NCBI GenBank assembly: GCA_017624855.1
Contig: JAGAMF010000007.1
Coordinates: 1-64,000, forward strand
DNA: 64,000 nucleotides
Direction of reading: 5' to 3'
From: Lachnospiraceae bacterium
GTDB taxonomy: Bacteria; Bacillota; Clostridia; Lachnospirales; Lachnospiraceae
The notes under the pieces are model-generated. The model was not told the DNA's origin. It saw nothing but the letters and a program-made list of their open reading frames with translations, and did not search any database. Of this stretch, positions 8,962 through 18,031 are shown piece after piece. A program made the position numbers and the translations under genes. Position 1 is the first letter of the stretch; each line of letters opens with the position of its first letter.

Positions 8962-9957
8962 ATGGCAGGTTTTAATGATATAGTAGGACAGGACCATTTA
9001 AAAGAACAGTTAAAGAAGTCATTGCAGGAAGGGAATATTTCCCATGCCTATCTTTTAAACGGAGAATTGCGCTCCGGAAAAGAATATATTGCTAAAATTT
9101 TTGCGGCAGCGTTACAGTGTAACCATGAAACCGATAAGCCCTGCCAGAATTGTCCTTCCTGCGCAAAGGCTTTTAGCGGAAATCATCCGGACATTATTTT
9201 TGTAACTCATGAGAAGCCCAACACCATCGGTGTAGAAGATATCCGCAATAAAATCAACAATGATATCGGAATTAAGCCTTATCATGGCCCTTACAAAATT
9301 TATATTATGAACGAAGCGGAGAAGATGACGGTACAGGCGCAGAATGCCCTTCTTAAAACCTTGGAAGAGCCGCCTGCATATGCAGTAATTATTTTGCTTA
9401 CATGCTCCATGGAAGCTTTATTGCCCACGATTATCAGCCGTTGCGTCAATATGTCCATGAAGCCGGTACCCAATGCGGCGTTGAAAAACTTCCTCATGAA
9501 GGAAATGCGCGTTCCCGATTACAAGGCCGATATTGCAGTGGCATTTGCAAGAGGTAATCTGGGACGGGCCAAGATTATGGTGGCTAACGAAGACTTTGAT
9601 AAGATGCGCGATGATGCCGTTTCTTTGATGAAATACATCGATGAAATGGAAATCTCCGAAATCATGGAAGACATCCGCAAAATCAAGGATTACAAGTATG
9701 ATGTAGAGGATTATTTGGATATTATCATGGTGTGGTATCGTGATGTTCTGTTGTTCAAGGCTACAAATGATGTGAATGGCTTGATTTTTAAGAATGAAAT
9801 ACAGTATATTAAAAGGGTGGCTCAAAAGTACTCCTACGAAGGAATCGAAAATATCGTAGAGGCTTTGGAGAAGGCGAAAGCCCGCTTAAAAGCGAACGTA
9901 AATTATGATATGACCATGGAATTGTTGCTTTTAACAATTCAGGAACAATTGCATTAG
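8962..9957 (+). CDS. holB: DNA polymerase III delta' subunit
   Basis: The clamp-loader AAA+ ATPase subunit starts with FNDIVGQDHLKEQL and has the zinc-binding cysteine cluster CNHETDKPCQNCPSC (about residues 53-67). The delta' hallmarks are KMTVQAQNALLKTLEEPP (about 114-131) and the sensor ISRC near 154. The Walker A region GELRSGKE lacks the standard GKT, as usual for the non-hydrolysing delta' subunit. 331 residues is a normal length. A GGGGAGGTG site precedes the ATG. The gene is separated from yaaR by the palindromic element and followed at 15 bp by ricT. Confidence 0.93.
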   Translation: MAGFNDIVGQDHLKEQLKKSLQEGNISHAYLLNGELRSGKEYIAKIFAAALQCNHETDKPCQNCPSCAKAFSGNHPDIIFVTHEKPNTIGVEDIRNKINNDIGIKPYHGPYKIYIMNEAEKMTVQAQNALLKTLEEPPAYAVIILLTCSMEALLPTIISRCVNMSMKPVPNAALKNFLMKEMRVPDYKADIAVAFARGNLGRAKIMVANEDFDKMRDDAVSLMKYIDEMEISEIMEDIRKIKDYKYDVEDYLDIIMVWYRDVLLFKATNDVNGLIFKNEIQYIKRVAQKYSYEGIENIVEALEKAKARLKANVNYDMTMELLLLTIQEQLH

Positions 9958-9972
9958 AAAGGTATTATTTAA

Positions 9973-11241
9973 ATGATAAAAGTAATCAGTGTCCGTTTTC
10001 GTACCGGAGGTAAGGTATATTTCTTTGATCCTCTTGAGTTCGAAATTAAAAAGGGACAGCATGTTATTGTGGAAACTGCCCGTGGCATGGAATACGGCCT
10101 AGTGGTAAGTGATATTCGCGAAGTGGAGGATGAAAGGGTCATTCAGCCCTTAAAACCGGTAATCCGCGTTGCGACTGAGGCAGACGATAAGCAGAATGAA
10201 GAGAATTTGCTTAAAAAGAAAGAAGCTTATGCCATCTGTCTTGAAAAAATTCGTAAGCACGAGCTGGATATGAAGCTGGTGGATGCGGAGTATACATTTG
10301 ATAACAATAAAGTTTTGTTTTATTTTACGGCAGACGGAAGAATCGACTTCCGTGAGCTGGTAAAAGATTTGGCAGCGATTTTTAAAACCCGAATTGAGCT
10401 TCGCCAGATTGGTGTTCGTGACGAAATTAAAATTATGGGCGGTATCGGTGTGTGCGGCCGTGTATTGTGCTGTCACTCTTATCTGTCAGAGTTTGTTCCC
10501 GTGTCCATTAAAATGGCGAAGGAGCAGAATTTGTCATTGAATCCCACTAAGATTTCCGGCGTATGCGGTCGTCTTATGTGTTGTTTGAACAATGAAGAAG
10601 AAATCTACGAGGAATTAAACAGAAAGCTTCCCAATGTAGGAGATACGGTTACCACAGATGACGATTTGCAGGGAGAAGTACACAGTGTAAACGTGCTTCG
10701 CCAGAGAATCAAGGTGTTGATTGAGACCGGCGACGAGAAGGAGCTGAAGGAATACCATGTAGATCAGCTCACTTTTAAAAAGAAATATTTTAACAAAGAT
10801 AAATCCGACTTAAGCCCTGAGGAATTGGCAGAGTTGGAGAAGCTTGAGCGTCAGGACGAGGAAGATGCCAAGAAAGACGGTACAGAGGACAAGCCTCAGC
10901 GTCAGGAGAAAAACTTCCGCAATAATCGTAATAATGACGGACAGCGTAACGAAGGGGAAAATACCAATCATAACGAGCGTCATCGCAATAAAGGCCATCA
11001 TAATGAGCATCGTCATAACGGTGAAAACCGAAACGAGCGCCATCAAAATGAAGGTCATCGCAATAACGAGGGCCGCCGTAACAACGACAATCGCCCGGAA
11101 GTTAAGGCTGAGGAGCATGCAGTAGGTGAGCAGAACGGACAGAATCCGGAAAAGAGCGGAAACAAGCATTATCGTAACCGTAGAAACAAGCATCACCGTC
11201 GTGACCGTCAAGAAGGAAAAAACAGCGAAAATGACAATTAA
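9973..11241 (+). CDS. ricT: PSP1 domain protein RicT (YaaT), with Asn/Arg/His-rich tail
   Basis: The PSP1/YaaT core covers about residues 1-275. It has the cysteine motifs GVCGRVLCCHSYL (about 157-169) and GVCGRLMCCLNNE (about 196-208). In Bacillus, RicT forms the Y-complex with RicA and RicF, carries an Fe-S cluster and guides RNase Y mRNA processing. Beyond residue 300 comes a roughly 110-residue tail dominated by N, R, H, E and G (many NNRN, HRN and ERH repeats) ending in a basic stretch. The tail is not part of the conserved domain and looks disordered and RNA-binding-like. The last 11 bases overlap the next gene. Confidence 0.9.
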   Translation: MIKVISVRFRTGGKVYFFDPLEFEIKKGQHVIVETARGMEYGLVVSDIREVEDERVIQPLKPVIRVATEADDKQNEENLLKKKEAYAICLEKIRKHELDMKLVDAEYTFDNNKVLFYFTADGRIDFRELVKDLAAIFKTRIELRQIGVRDEIKIMGGIGVCGRVLCCHSYLSEFVPVSIKMAKEQNLSLNPTKISGVCGRLMCCLNNEEEIYEELNRKLPNVGDTVTTDDDLQGEVHSVNVLRQRIKVLIETGDEKELKEYHVDQLTFKKKYFNKDKSDLSPEELAELEKLERQDEEDAKKDGTEDKPQRQEKNFRNNRNNDGQRNEGENTNHNERHRNKGHHNEHRHNGENRNERHQNEGHRNNEGRRNNDNRPEVKAEEHAVGEQNGQNPEKSGNKHYRNRRNKHHRRDRQEGKNSENDN

Positions 11242-11977
11242 TCTAAAAGAAAATGAGCGGGTGGATTGTCTGCAACGCAAGGGTTACCGGATTATTCAGA
11301 ATCCGGAGAAGTTCTGCTTTGGCATGGATGCGGTACTTTTATCCGATTTTGCCCATGTAAAAGCAGGTGAAAAAGCCTTGGATATCGGCACCGGAACGGG
11401 AATTATCCCCATTCTTATGGAGGCCAGATACGGCGGCGGACATTTTACCGGTTTGGAAATCCAGGAGGAAAGTGCGGATATGGCTGAAAGAAGCGTGGCA
11501 CTGAACCGGCTGGAGGACAAAATCACAATTGTGACGGGAGATATTAAGGAAGCAGAAGCAATTTTTGAGGCTGCTTCCTTTGATGTTATAACCTGCAATC
11601 CCCCGTATATGATAGGGCAGCATGGACTGACAAACCCGGAAGAGCCCAAGGCCATCGCCAGACATGAAATAAAATGCACATTAGAGGATATCATCGCCAA
11701 AAGTGCAAGGCTTTTGGTGCCCGGCGGCAAGTTTTACATGGTGCACAGACCCTTCCGTCTGGCGGAGATAATGAACTGTATGTCCCGCTATCGCATTGAG
11801 CCGAAGCGAATGCGTCTGGTGTATCCCTATGTGGATAAAGAGCCCAATATGGTGCTTATTGAAGGTGCCAGAGGGGGAAAACCCAGGATGACGGTGGAAA
11901 AGCCCCTGATTGTGTATGAAAAGCATGGTGTCTATACCCAAGAGATATTGGATATTTACGGCGAAACCGATGCATGA
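11231..11977 (+). CDS. tRNA1(Val) (adenine(37)-N6)-methyltransferase TrmN6-like
   Basis: The Rossmann-fold SAM methyltransferase has DIGTGTGIIPILME (motif I, about residues 49-62) and the N6-adenine motif NPPY in ITCNPPYMIG (about 122). It corresponds to YabB in the Bacillus cluster. Start taken as ATG 11231 (MTINLKENERVDCL), which matches the usual N-terminus and overlaps ricT by 11 bp. An upstream in-frame ATG lies within ricT coding sequence and would add an implausible Arg/Thr-rich leader. Confidence 0.88.
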   Translation: MTINLKENERVDCLQRKGYRIIQNPEKFCFGMDAVLLSDFAHVKAGEKALDIGTGTGIIPILMEARYGGGHFTGLEIQEESADMAERSVALNRLEDKITIVTGDIKEAEAIFEAASFDVITCNPPYMIGQHGLTNPEEPKAIARHEIKCTLEDIIAKSARLLVPGGKFYMVHRPFRLAEIMNCMSRYRIEPKRMRLVYPYVDKEPNMVLIEGARGGKPRMTVEKPLIVYEKHGVYTQEILDIYGETDA

Positions 11978-12010
11978 TTTTATAAAATCGCTTTGCGGAA
12001 AGGAGAAGGT

Positions 12011-12853
12011 ATGAGCGGAACTTTATATTTGTGTGCAACACCCATAGGAAATTTGGATGATATGACATTCCGCGTGCTGGATACTTTGCGCAGTGTGGAT
12101 GTAATTGCGGCGGAGGATACCAGAAACAGCATTAAGCTGTTGAATCGCTTTGAAATTAAAACATCCATGACCAGTTATCATGAGTATAACAAGGTGGAAA
12201 AGGCCGAGAAGCTTATTTCCATGATGCAGGAAGGTAAAAACATCGCCTTAATCACGGACGCGGGAACCCCTGCCATATCCGACCCCGGCGAAGTTTTGGT
12301 GCAAATGTGCCATGAGCATAACATTCCCGTTACTTCATTACCCGGCGCATGTGCCTGCATTACCGCATTGACTTTGTCCGGATTATCCACAAGACGCTTT
12401 TGTTTTGAAGCCTTTTTACCGGCAGACAAGAACGAGCGTAAGGAGATTTTGGAGGACTTAAAAGAAGAAAGCAGAACCATCATTCTTTACGAAGCACCTC
12501 ATCATTTAAAAGCAACTCTGGCAGAGTTAATGGATGCCTTGGGAGACCGTAAAATTACCCTGTGCCGTGAACTCACCAAGAAGTTTGAAACCGTCATGCC
12601 TACAACCTTGGCGGATGCCATTTCCTTTTATGAGGAAAATGAGCCCAAAGGGGAATATGTATTGGTGCTGGAAGGAAAAAGTCTGAAGCTTCGCAAAGAA
12701 GAAAAGCAGAAAGAATGGCAGCAGTTGTCCATAGAAGAGCACATGGAATTCTACGAGGAACAGGGTATTGACCATAAAGAGGCCATGAAAAAGGTTGCAA
12801 AAGACCGAGGTATTTCCAAAAGGGATGTTTATCAATATCTGTTAGAAAAGTAG
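12011..12853 (+). CDS. rsmI: 16S rRNA (cytidine(1402)-2'-O)-methyltransferase
   Basis: The tetrapyrrole-methylase-fold enzyme begins LYLCATPIGNLDDMTFR and has ITDAGTPAISDPGE (about residues 81-94) and LPGACACITALTLSG, all diagnostic of RsmI. It modifies C1402 in the ribosomal decoding centre. 280 residues is typical. The ATG at 12011 has AGGAGAAGG immediately upstream. Last gene of the cluster; the acpP promoter begins right at its stop codon. Confidence 0.94.
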   Translation: MSGTLYLCATPIGNLDDMTFRVLDTLRSVDVIAAEDTRNSIKLLNRFEIKTSMTSYHEYNKVEKAEKLISMMQEGKNIALITDAGTPAISDPGEVLVQMCHEHNIPVTSLPGACACITALTLSGLSTRRFCFEAFLPADKNERKEILEDLKEESRTIILYEAPHHLKATLAELMDALGDRKITLCRELTKKFETVMPTTLADAISFYEENEPKGEYVLVLEGKSLKLRKEEKQKEWQQLSIEEHMEFYEEQGIDHKEAMKKVAKDRGISKRDVYQYLLEK

Positions 12854-12882
12854 TTGACAAAGTACAAGGCAGATAATATACT
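12854..12882 (+). promoter_or_regulatory. Sigma-A promoter of acpP
   Basis: TTGACA at 12854-12859, a 17-bp spacer, and TATACT at 12877-12882. The -35 box overlaps the end of rsmI. Predicted start near 12889 gives a leader of about 58 nt before acpP. Confidence 0.85.
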
Positions 12883-12946
12883 CATAGCGTAGTAAGGGAG
12901 TTATACATAGGTGAGTCCCGATATTCCCAAGTAAAGGAGTTTAGAT

Positions 12947-13177
12947 ATGTTAGAAAAGATTTCAGAGATTATTGTGGAGCAGCTCAACATTACAGGAGTG
13001 GAAATTACAGAAGAAACATCTTTAAAAGATGACTTAGGTGCAGACTCTCTTGACTTATTGGAGTTGGTTATGGCTTTTGAATCAGAATACGGTGTGGAAA
13101 TTCCTCCCGAGGATTTGGAAGGCGTAAGTACCGTAGGCGATATTATCGAATACATTTCTAAGAAAGAAGCAGAATAA
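12947..13177 (+). CDS. acpP: Acyl carrier protein
   Basis: The 76-residue acidic protein has the phosphopantetheine site GADSLDLLELV, with the serine near residue 36. Helix-rich fold and length are standard for the fatty-acid synthesis ACP. AAAGGAG lies upstream of the ATG. It is a single-gene transcription unit between a strong promoter and a clear terminator. No fab genes are adjacent. Confidence 0.95.
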   Translation: MLEKISEIIVEQLNITGVEITEETSLKDDLGADSLDLLELVMAFESEYGVEIPPEDLEGVSTVGDIIEYISKKEAE

Positions 13178-13197
13178 TTATAATTTATGCCAAAATA

Positions 13198-13227
13198 AAA
13201 ACACCATCGGCGGATGGTGTTTTTTGT
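13198..13227 (+). terminator. Intrinsic terminator of acpP
   Basis: ACACCATC/GATGGTGT stem followed by six T. It also lies at the 3' end of the convergent AraC gene and has an A-run on the opposite side, so it may work in both directions. Confidence 0.85.
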
Positions 13228-13253
13228 ATTTATTACAACCGTGTTGTTCAAAT

Positions 13254-14036
13254 TTAGAGATTACCGGAATGCTTCTTATTGCTATCCTGGGTAAAATTCT
13301 TACGGAAGTTCTGGTCGCGATAAACCTTGGGCGTACAGCCGGTTTCCTTCTTAAAAATACTGGTAAAGTGGCTCTGAGAAGAAAAACACAGGTGGTTGGA
13401 AATCTCTTCGTAGGAGTATTCCGAGAATTTTAACATATTCTGTGCTGCCTCGATTCGTCTGGAACGGATGTAGGCACTGATAGAGATTCCGGTTTCTTTC
13501 TTAAAAAGCTTTGACAGGTAGGTTTCGCTGATACCTACATTATCCGCAATGGTTTTTACCGTAAGGGGTTTATGCAGGTTGTCGTATATGTAATCAATAA
13601 CTCTTACAATATTTTTGGAGTAAATATTGATTTTCTTCATTTGTTTCATTCGCTTGCAGTAATCTACCGCCATGGTGTACTGAAGATTTTTTAAGCTTTC
13701 CGTTGTGGTACAGTGGTCAGCTTTCTGGATATAATAATCACTGAGAGAATAGGCCATTTCATGGTCCATTCCGCCTTCGATGCAGAAACGGGCAACCATT
13801 GCCGTAGATATGATAAAATGATATAAAAGGTTGCGGACGATGTTGTCCGAGAGCACACCTTTACCCTGTAAAGCTTCCTTCTGGAACTTATTCATTTCAA
13901 TTTCTACGGTTTCCAAATCCCCATTTTTTACCGCATCATAAAAGGACATCTCGTTCTCGAAAGAGCGGTATTCCACGGCGGAATCCCTGGTGAGATATAA
14001 TTTGTGATTGATACTTTTGTCTTCCCTTTTTCCCAT
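13254..14036 (-). CDS. AraC family transcriptional regulator
   Basis: The 260-residue protein carries two helix-turn-helix motifs in the C-terminal 100 residues (TVKTIADNVGISETYLSKLFKKETG and YSYEEISNHLCFSSQSHFTSIFKKETG) followed by the family signature PKVYRDQ. The N-terminal half is helical, without a cupin, and resembles the sensory part of clostridial AraC proteins. Ribosome site GGGGAGG. Divergent from the DUF1846 gene. Target and ligand unknown. Confidence 0.92.
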   Translation of the reverse strand: MGKREDKSINHKLYLTRDSAVEYRSFENEMSFYDAVKNGDLETVEIEMNKFQKEALQGKGVLSDNIVRNLLYHFIISTAMVARFCIEGGMDHEMAYSLSDYYIQKADHCTTTESLKNLQYTMAVDYCKRMKQMKKINIYSKNIVRVIDYIYDNLHKPLTVKTIADNVGISETYLSKLFKKETGISISAYIRSRRIEAAQNMLKFSEYSYEEISNHLCFSSQSHFTSIFKKETGCTPKVYRDQNFRKNFTQDSNKKHSGNL

Positions 14037-14063
14037 TTTGTTGTCCTCCCCATAATTATTCTT

Positions 14064-14091
14064 ATTATAACAGAGCCATAATGAAAAACAA
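14064..14091 (-). promoter_or_regulatory. Promoter of the AraC gene
   Basis: On the minus strand, TTGTTT (14086-14091), a 16-bp spacer and TATAAT (14064-14069) lie about 28 bp upstream of the start codon. Confidence 0.6.
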
Positions 14092-14134
14092 GCAAAAGAG
14101 GATAATTTTTCTGCGAAAAAGTGGACTTGTATTA

Positions 14135-14163
14135 TTGATTTTAGTTCTAAAATTAGGTATGAT
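14135..14163 (+). promoter_or_regulatory. Promoter of the DUF1846 gene
   Basis: TTGATT at 14135-14140, 17-bp spacer, TATGAT at 14158-14163. It is divergent from the AraC promoter and about 40 bp upstream of the start codon. Confidence 0.65.
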
Positions 14164-14200
14164 TAGGTTTGTATTTTATTTATAAAAACGGAGTCGTAAC

Positions 14201-15685
14201 ATGCACAAAATAGGTTTTGACAATGAAAAATATCTTAAAATGCAGTCTGAGCGCATCAAGGAGCGTATCGCAGCTTTCGGAGGTAAATTGTATCTGGAAT
14301 TCGGCGGTAAGCTTTTTGACGATTTTCACGCGTCCAGAGTTTTGCCCGGATTTAAGCCCGACAGTAAAATCGACATGCTGGTACAGTTAAAAGATCAGGC
14401 TGAAATCGTAATTGTAATCAGTGCGGGAGATATTGAGAAAAATAAGGTTCGCTCGGATTTGGGAATTTCCTACGATATGGATGTATTGCGTCTGATTGAT
14501 GCCTTTCGCGGTTACGGCTTATATGTGGGAAGCGTAGTTTTAACCCAGTTTGCAGGGCAGTCCAGCGTAGTGGCGTACCAGAAGAAGTTGGAGTCTTTGG
14601 GTCTTAAAGTATATCGTCATTATCATATTGAGGGCTATCCTTCCAACATCCCTCATATTGTAAGCGAAGAAGGCTACGGTAAGAATGATTATATTGAAAC
14701 CAGCCGTTCCCTTGTGGTGATAACGGCACCCGGACCCGGAAGCGGTAAAATGGCTACCTGCCTTTCACAGATTTATCACGAATATAAAAGAGGAATTAAG
14801 GCAGGCTATGCGAAGTATGAAACCTTCCCTGTGTGGAATCTGCCGTTAAAACACCCCGTGAATCTTGCTTATGAGGCGGCAACCGCGGACTTAAACGATG
14901 TAAATATGATTGACCCCTTCCATCTGGAAGCTTACGGTATTACTACGATAAATTATAACCGTGATGTGGAGATTTTCCCGGTTTTGAATGCCATGTTTGA
15001 AGAGATTATGGGAGAGTCTCCCTATAAATCACCTACGGACATGGGTGTTAATATGGCAGGCTATGCCATTATGGATGACAATATTGTGGGACAGGCTGCG
15101 AAAGAAGAAATTATTCGAAGATATTACAATGCACTCTGTGATAAGAGACAAGGCACAGGGGATCAGGATCAGGTTATGAAAATAGAGCTTCTTATGAAGC
15201 AGGCAGGCATTACGGTGGAAGACCGTCCGGTAATCGGTGCCGCAAATAAGCGTGCCGAAGAAACCGGCGCGCCGGCAGCAGCCTTGGAGTTGCCTGATGG
15301 AGAAATCATTACCGGTAAAACCGGCGAGCTTTTAGGAGCCTCTTCTGCGTTGTTGCTGAATGCATTAAAGAAGTTGGCAGGATTGGAAGAGGAACTTCAT
15401 ATGATTTCTCCCACCATTATTGAGCCGATGCAGGAATTAAAAATCAAGCATTTGGGCAATGCCAATCCCAGACTTCACATGGATGAAACCCTGTTGGCTC
15501 TCTCTATTTGTGCGGTTACCGATGAGAAGGCAAAGCTTGCCATGGACCAGTTGCCCAATCTTCGCGGATGCGAAGTGCATTCCAGCGTTATTTTATCCGG
15601 TGTGGATAAGAATATGTTCCGTAAGCTGGGCATGAATCTTACTTGTGAGCCTGCTTATCAAACCAAAAAGTTATATCATAAATAG
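14201..15685 (+). CDS. DUF1846 family protein
   Basis: The 494-residue cytosolic protein is recognised by the N-terminus (MHKIGFDNEKYLKMQSERI) and the GGKLYLEFGGKLFDDFHASRVLPGF segment. A GPGSGKMATCLSQ loop near residue 180 resembles a nucleotide-binding loop. Structures of family members resemble folds of glycyl-radical or carbohydrate enzymes, but no function is settled. ACGGAG lies upstream of the ATG. Monocistronic, with its own promoter and terminator. Confidence 0.9.
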   Translation: MHKIGFDNEKYLKMQSERIKERIAAFGGKLYLEFGGKLFDDFHASRVLPGFKPDSKIDMLVQLKDQAEIVIVISAGDIEKNKVRSDLGISYDMDVLRLIDAFRGYGLYVGSVVLTQFAGQSSVVAYQKKLESLGLKVYRHYHIEGYPSNIPHIVSEEGYGKNDYIETSRSLVVITAPGPGSGKMATCLSQIYHEYKRGIKAGYAKYETFPVWNLPLKHPVNLAYEAATADLNDVNMIDPFHLEAYGITTINYNRDVEIFPVLNAMFEEIMGESPYKSPTDMGVNMAGYAIMDDNIVGQAAKEEIIRRYYNALCDKRQGTGDQDQVMKIELLMKQAGITVEDRPVIGAANKRAEETGAPAAALELPDGEIITGKTGELLGASSALLLNALKKLAGLEEELHMISPTIIEPMQELKIKHLGNANPRLHMDETLLALSICAVTDEKAKLAMDQLPNLRGCEVHSSVILSGVDKNMFRKLGMNLTCEPAYQTKKLYHK

Positions 15686-15691
15686 TACCCG

Positions 15692-15730
15692 AAAGGACTG
15701 TCTTTGCCAGCCAAAGCCGGTCCTTTTTTA
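15692..15730 (+). terminator. Intrinsic terminator
   Basis: AAAGGAC...GTCCTTT outer stem with an inner CTTTG/CAAAG hairpin, followed by T6. Confidence 0.75.
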
Positions 15731-15885
15731 TTTCATAGGAAGGCCTGTGAAGTAATAAATATTAGATTCTGTACATAAAAATGTAAATGTGAAAGTTGTT
15801 TGATAAAAATATGATGAAATTGTGAGAAAAATGTGATAATATAATAGAAGTAAGTGTATTTTATCTTAAAAGGAGGAATTAAATT

Positions 15886-16563
15886 ATGCAGTTTGAAGTT
15901 AAAGGTACACCGTTTCCCGTTGTTGTTTGTAATTTAGAAGGTGGCGAATCCATGAAGTGCCAGAAGGGTGCTATGACTTGGATGTCTCCCAACATGCAGA
16001 TGGAAACATCAACAGGTGGTATCGGCAAAATGTTCGGTAAGGCTTTCACAGGCGAAGCTCTTACAGAGAATAAGTATACCGCTCAGGGCGGACAGGGAAT
16101 GATCGCTTTCGGTTCAGGCGTTCCCGGAAACATTCTCCCCATTGATTTAAGTGATGGAAAAACCATCGTTGCACAGAAGAGATCTTTCCTTGCATCTGAA
16201 GCAGGTGTTAACATGGAAATTCACTTCCAGAAGAAGGGTGCAGCAGGCTTATTCGGTGGTGAAGGTTTTGTTATGCAGAAGTTCTCAGGTAAGGGATATG
16301 TTTTCCTTGAAGTAGACGGAAGCACTGTAGAATATGATTTACAGCCCGGACAGACCATGATCGTTGATACAGGTAACCTTGCAGTTATGGATTCAACAGT
16401 TAAGATGGATATCCAGATGATTAAGGGTCTTGGAAACATGCTTGGCGGCGGCGAAGGCTTATTCAACACCGTTCTTACAGGTCCCGGACGCGTTTGGTTA
16501 CAGACAATGCCCGTTTCTACTCTTGCAGGAGCTATCTCTCCTTACATTGCAACAGGCAGATAA
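15886..16563 (+). CDS. AIM24 family protein (TIGR00266)
   Basis: The 225-residue beta-rich protein shows the family features: a GGESMKCQKGAMTWMSPN segment (about residues 19-36) and alternating Gly-rich strands (FGSGVPGNILPIDL, GKGYVFLEVDGS). Bacterial members are soluble and of unknown function. Strong AAAGGAGG site 9 bp before the ATG. A TATAAT at 15840-15845 may be its -10 box. Terminated at 16588. Confidence 0.9.
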   Translation: MQFEVKGTPFPVVVCNLEGGESMKCQKGAMTWMSPNMQMETSTGGIGKMFGKAFTGEALTENKYTAQGGQGMIAFGSGVPGNILPIDLSDGKTIVAQKRSFLASEAGVNMEIHFQKKGAAGLFGGEGFVMQKFSGKGYVFLEVDGSTVEYDLQPGQTMIVDTGNLAVMDSTVKMDIQMIKGLGNMLGGGEGLFNTVLTGPGRVWLQTMPVSTLAGAISPYIATGR

Positions 16564-16587
16564 GATTTGTATAATTACATATAAGAG

Positions 16588-16617
16588 ACCATCGGGCTTT
16601 ATGCCCGGTGGTTTTTT
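16588..16617 (+). terminator. Intrinsic terminator
   Basis: ACCATCGGGC/GCCCGGTGGT stem, short loop, then T6. Confidence 0.85.
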
Positions 16618-16738
16618 GTTGTTTATGAGAATATGAAATCCAGGTTAAGGCTTACTTTCTTATTTTCTGCATCTTGTATTAAAAAAAAGAATGCGATACA
16701 ATAAAATTTAAAGTACATTTCGAGAAAGCGAGGCAACT

Positions 16739-18031
16739 ATGGAGAAAAAAGCAAGGAGCAGTATATATAAAACCATTCCCGCCATGGCCATTGTACCCTT
16801 GATGTTATTTGGTATTTTGGTATTGTCCATTTGTTCGGTGCGTTTTAACAAAGTTATGCACGAAAAAGTGGAAGATGAACTGAAAAACATTGCAAGCTCC
16901 GTAGCTGCAACTTACGATACGGTTTTTCCAGGAGAATATCGCTACGAAACCAGCGATAACATTGCCTTTTATTATAAGGGCGATGAAGAAATTACCGGTA
17001 ATTTTACCATTATTGACAGCCAGAAAGAAGCTACCGGCGCTGAAATTTCCATCTTTTATAAGGATGTGAGAATGATTACCACCATAAAAGACAGCGAAGG
17101 GCAGCGTTTAATCGGAAGCGGTGTCAGCACCGTGGTATGTAAGGATGTTTTGGAGCAAAAAACCCCCGGTTTTTATGACAGCGTAGAAATCGGAAACAAT
17201 ACATACTGTGCATATTATATGCCTCTTTTAACAGAAAACGGCGGTTGTATCGGCATGATTGCCGTAGCCAAGCCCGCAGAGGTTATAAAAGATTTGGTAT
17301 TTAAGGCCATTGCTCCCATTATTGCAGTTACCGTTATCGCTATGCTGGTTGCCGGTATTATTTCATTCCGCTATGCCAAGAATTTAGCGGTTGCCATCGG
17401 TAATTTGCAGCAGGCATTGTCCAATGTGGCAAAGGGTGAATTGTCTAAGGAGCCTCACTATACGGTTATGGGCAGAAATGATGAGATTTCGGACATGGGC
17501 CGTTCTGTTGTGGCGATGCAGAAGTCCCTTCATGTATTGATTGAGAGAGATGCTCTTACGGAATTATATAATCGAAGATGCGCAAACCAGCGTTTGAAGA
17601 AAATTATGAAAAAAGCTGAAACCACAGGTACCCGTTTCTGCGTAGGCTTGGGGGATATCGACTTTTTTAAGAAAGTAAACGATACCTACGGGCATGAGAT
17701 GGGTGACAAGGTATTGATTGCCGTGTCCAAAGCCATGAAGGCTTCCATGACGGGCAGCGGTTTTGTAGCACGTTGGGGTGGCGAAGAATTCCTGGTTGTG
17801 TTTGATGAAACCGAATACGATGCAGGTATGGCTAAATTAAAAATTATGCTGGAAAATATCAGAGCGCTTCGGATTCCCGACGAGCGTTTTGAAATGCCCA
17901 TTCAGGTAACCATGACCTTCGGTATTGTGGCAGGCGGCGGTGAGGATGATATGGATCATCTGCTTCGCGCCGCAGACGAAAGATTATATCAGGGTAAATC
18001 CGAAGGAAGAAATCGTATTATTGGAGAATAA
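16739..18031 (+). CDS. Membrane-bound diguanylate cyclase
   Basis: TM1 is at about residues 15-35, an extracellular sensory region follows (about 36-180, Cache-like), then TM2 at about 185-210, a HAMP-like linker to 255, and a GGDEF domain (about 260-430). The active-site loop is GGEEF (about 346-350), so synthesis of c-di-GMP from two GTP is expected. The RxxD inhibitory I-site just before it is not present (a T-G-S-G stretch instead), so product inhibition may be weak. The stop codon overlaps the next ATG by one base. Confidence 0.92.
   Translation: MEKKARSSIYKTIPAMAIVPLMLFGILVLSICSVRFNKVMHEKVEDELKNIASSVAATYDTVFPGEYRYETSDNIAFYYKGDEEITGNFTIIDSQKEATGAEISIFYKDVRMITTIKDSEGQRLIGSGVSTVVCKDVLEQKTPGFYDSVEIGNNTYCAYYMPLLTENGGCIGMIAVAKPAEVIKDLVFKAIAPIIAVTVIAMLVAGIISFRYAKNLAVAIGNLQQALSNVAKGELSKEPHYTVMGRNDEISDMGRSVVAMQKSLHVLIERDALTELYNRRCANQRLKKIMKKAETTGTRFCVGLGDIDFFKKVNDTYGHEMGDKVLIAVSKAMKASMTGSGFVARWGGEEFLVVFDETEYDAGMAKLKIMLENIRALRIPDERFEMPIQVTMTFGIVAGGGEDDMDHLLRAADERLYQGKSEGRNRIIGE

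Noticed and set aside
10810-11280. Long reverse-strand open frame opposite the RicT tail
   Set aside because: It arises from the repetitive Asn/Arg/His codons of RicT. The predicted product is a biased hydrophobic repeat and has no ribosome site.
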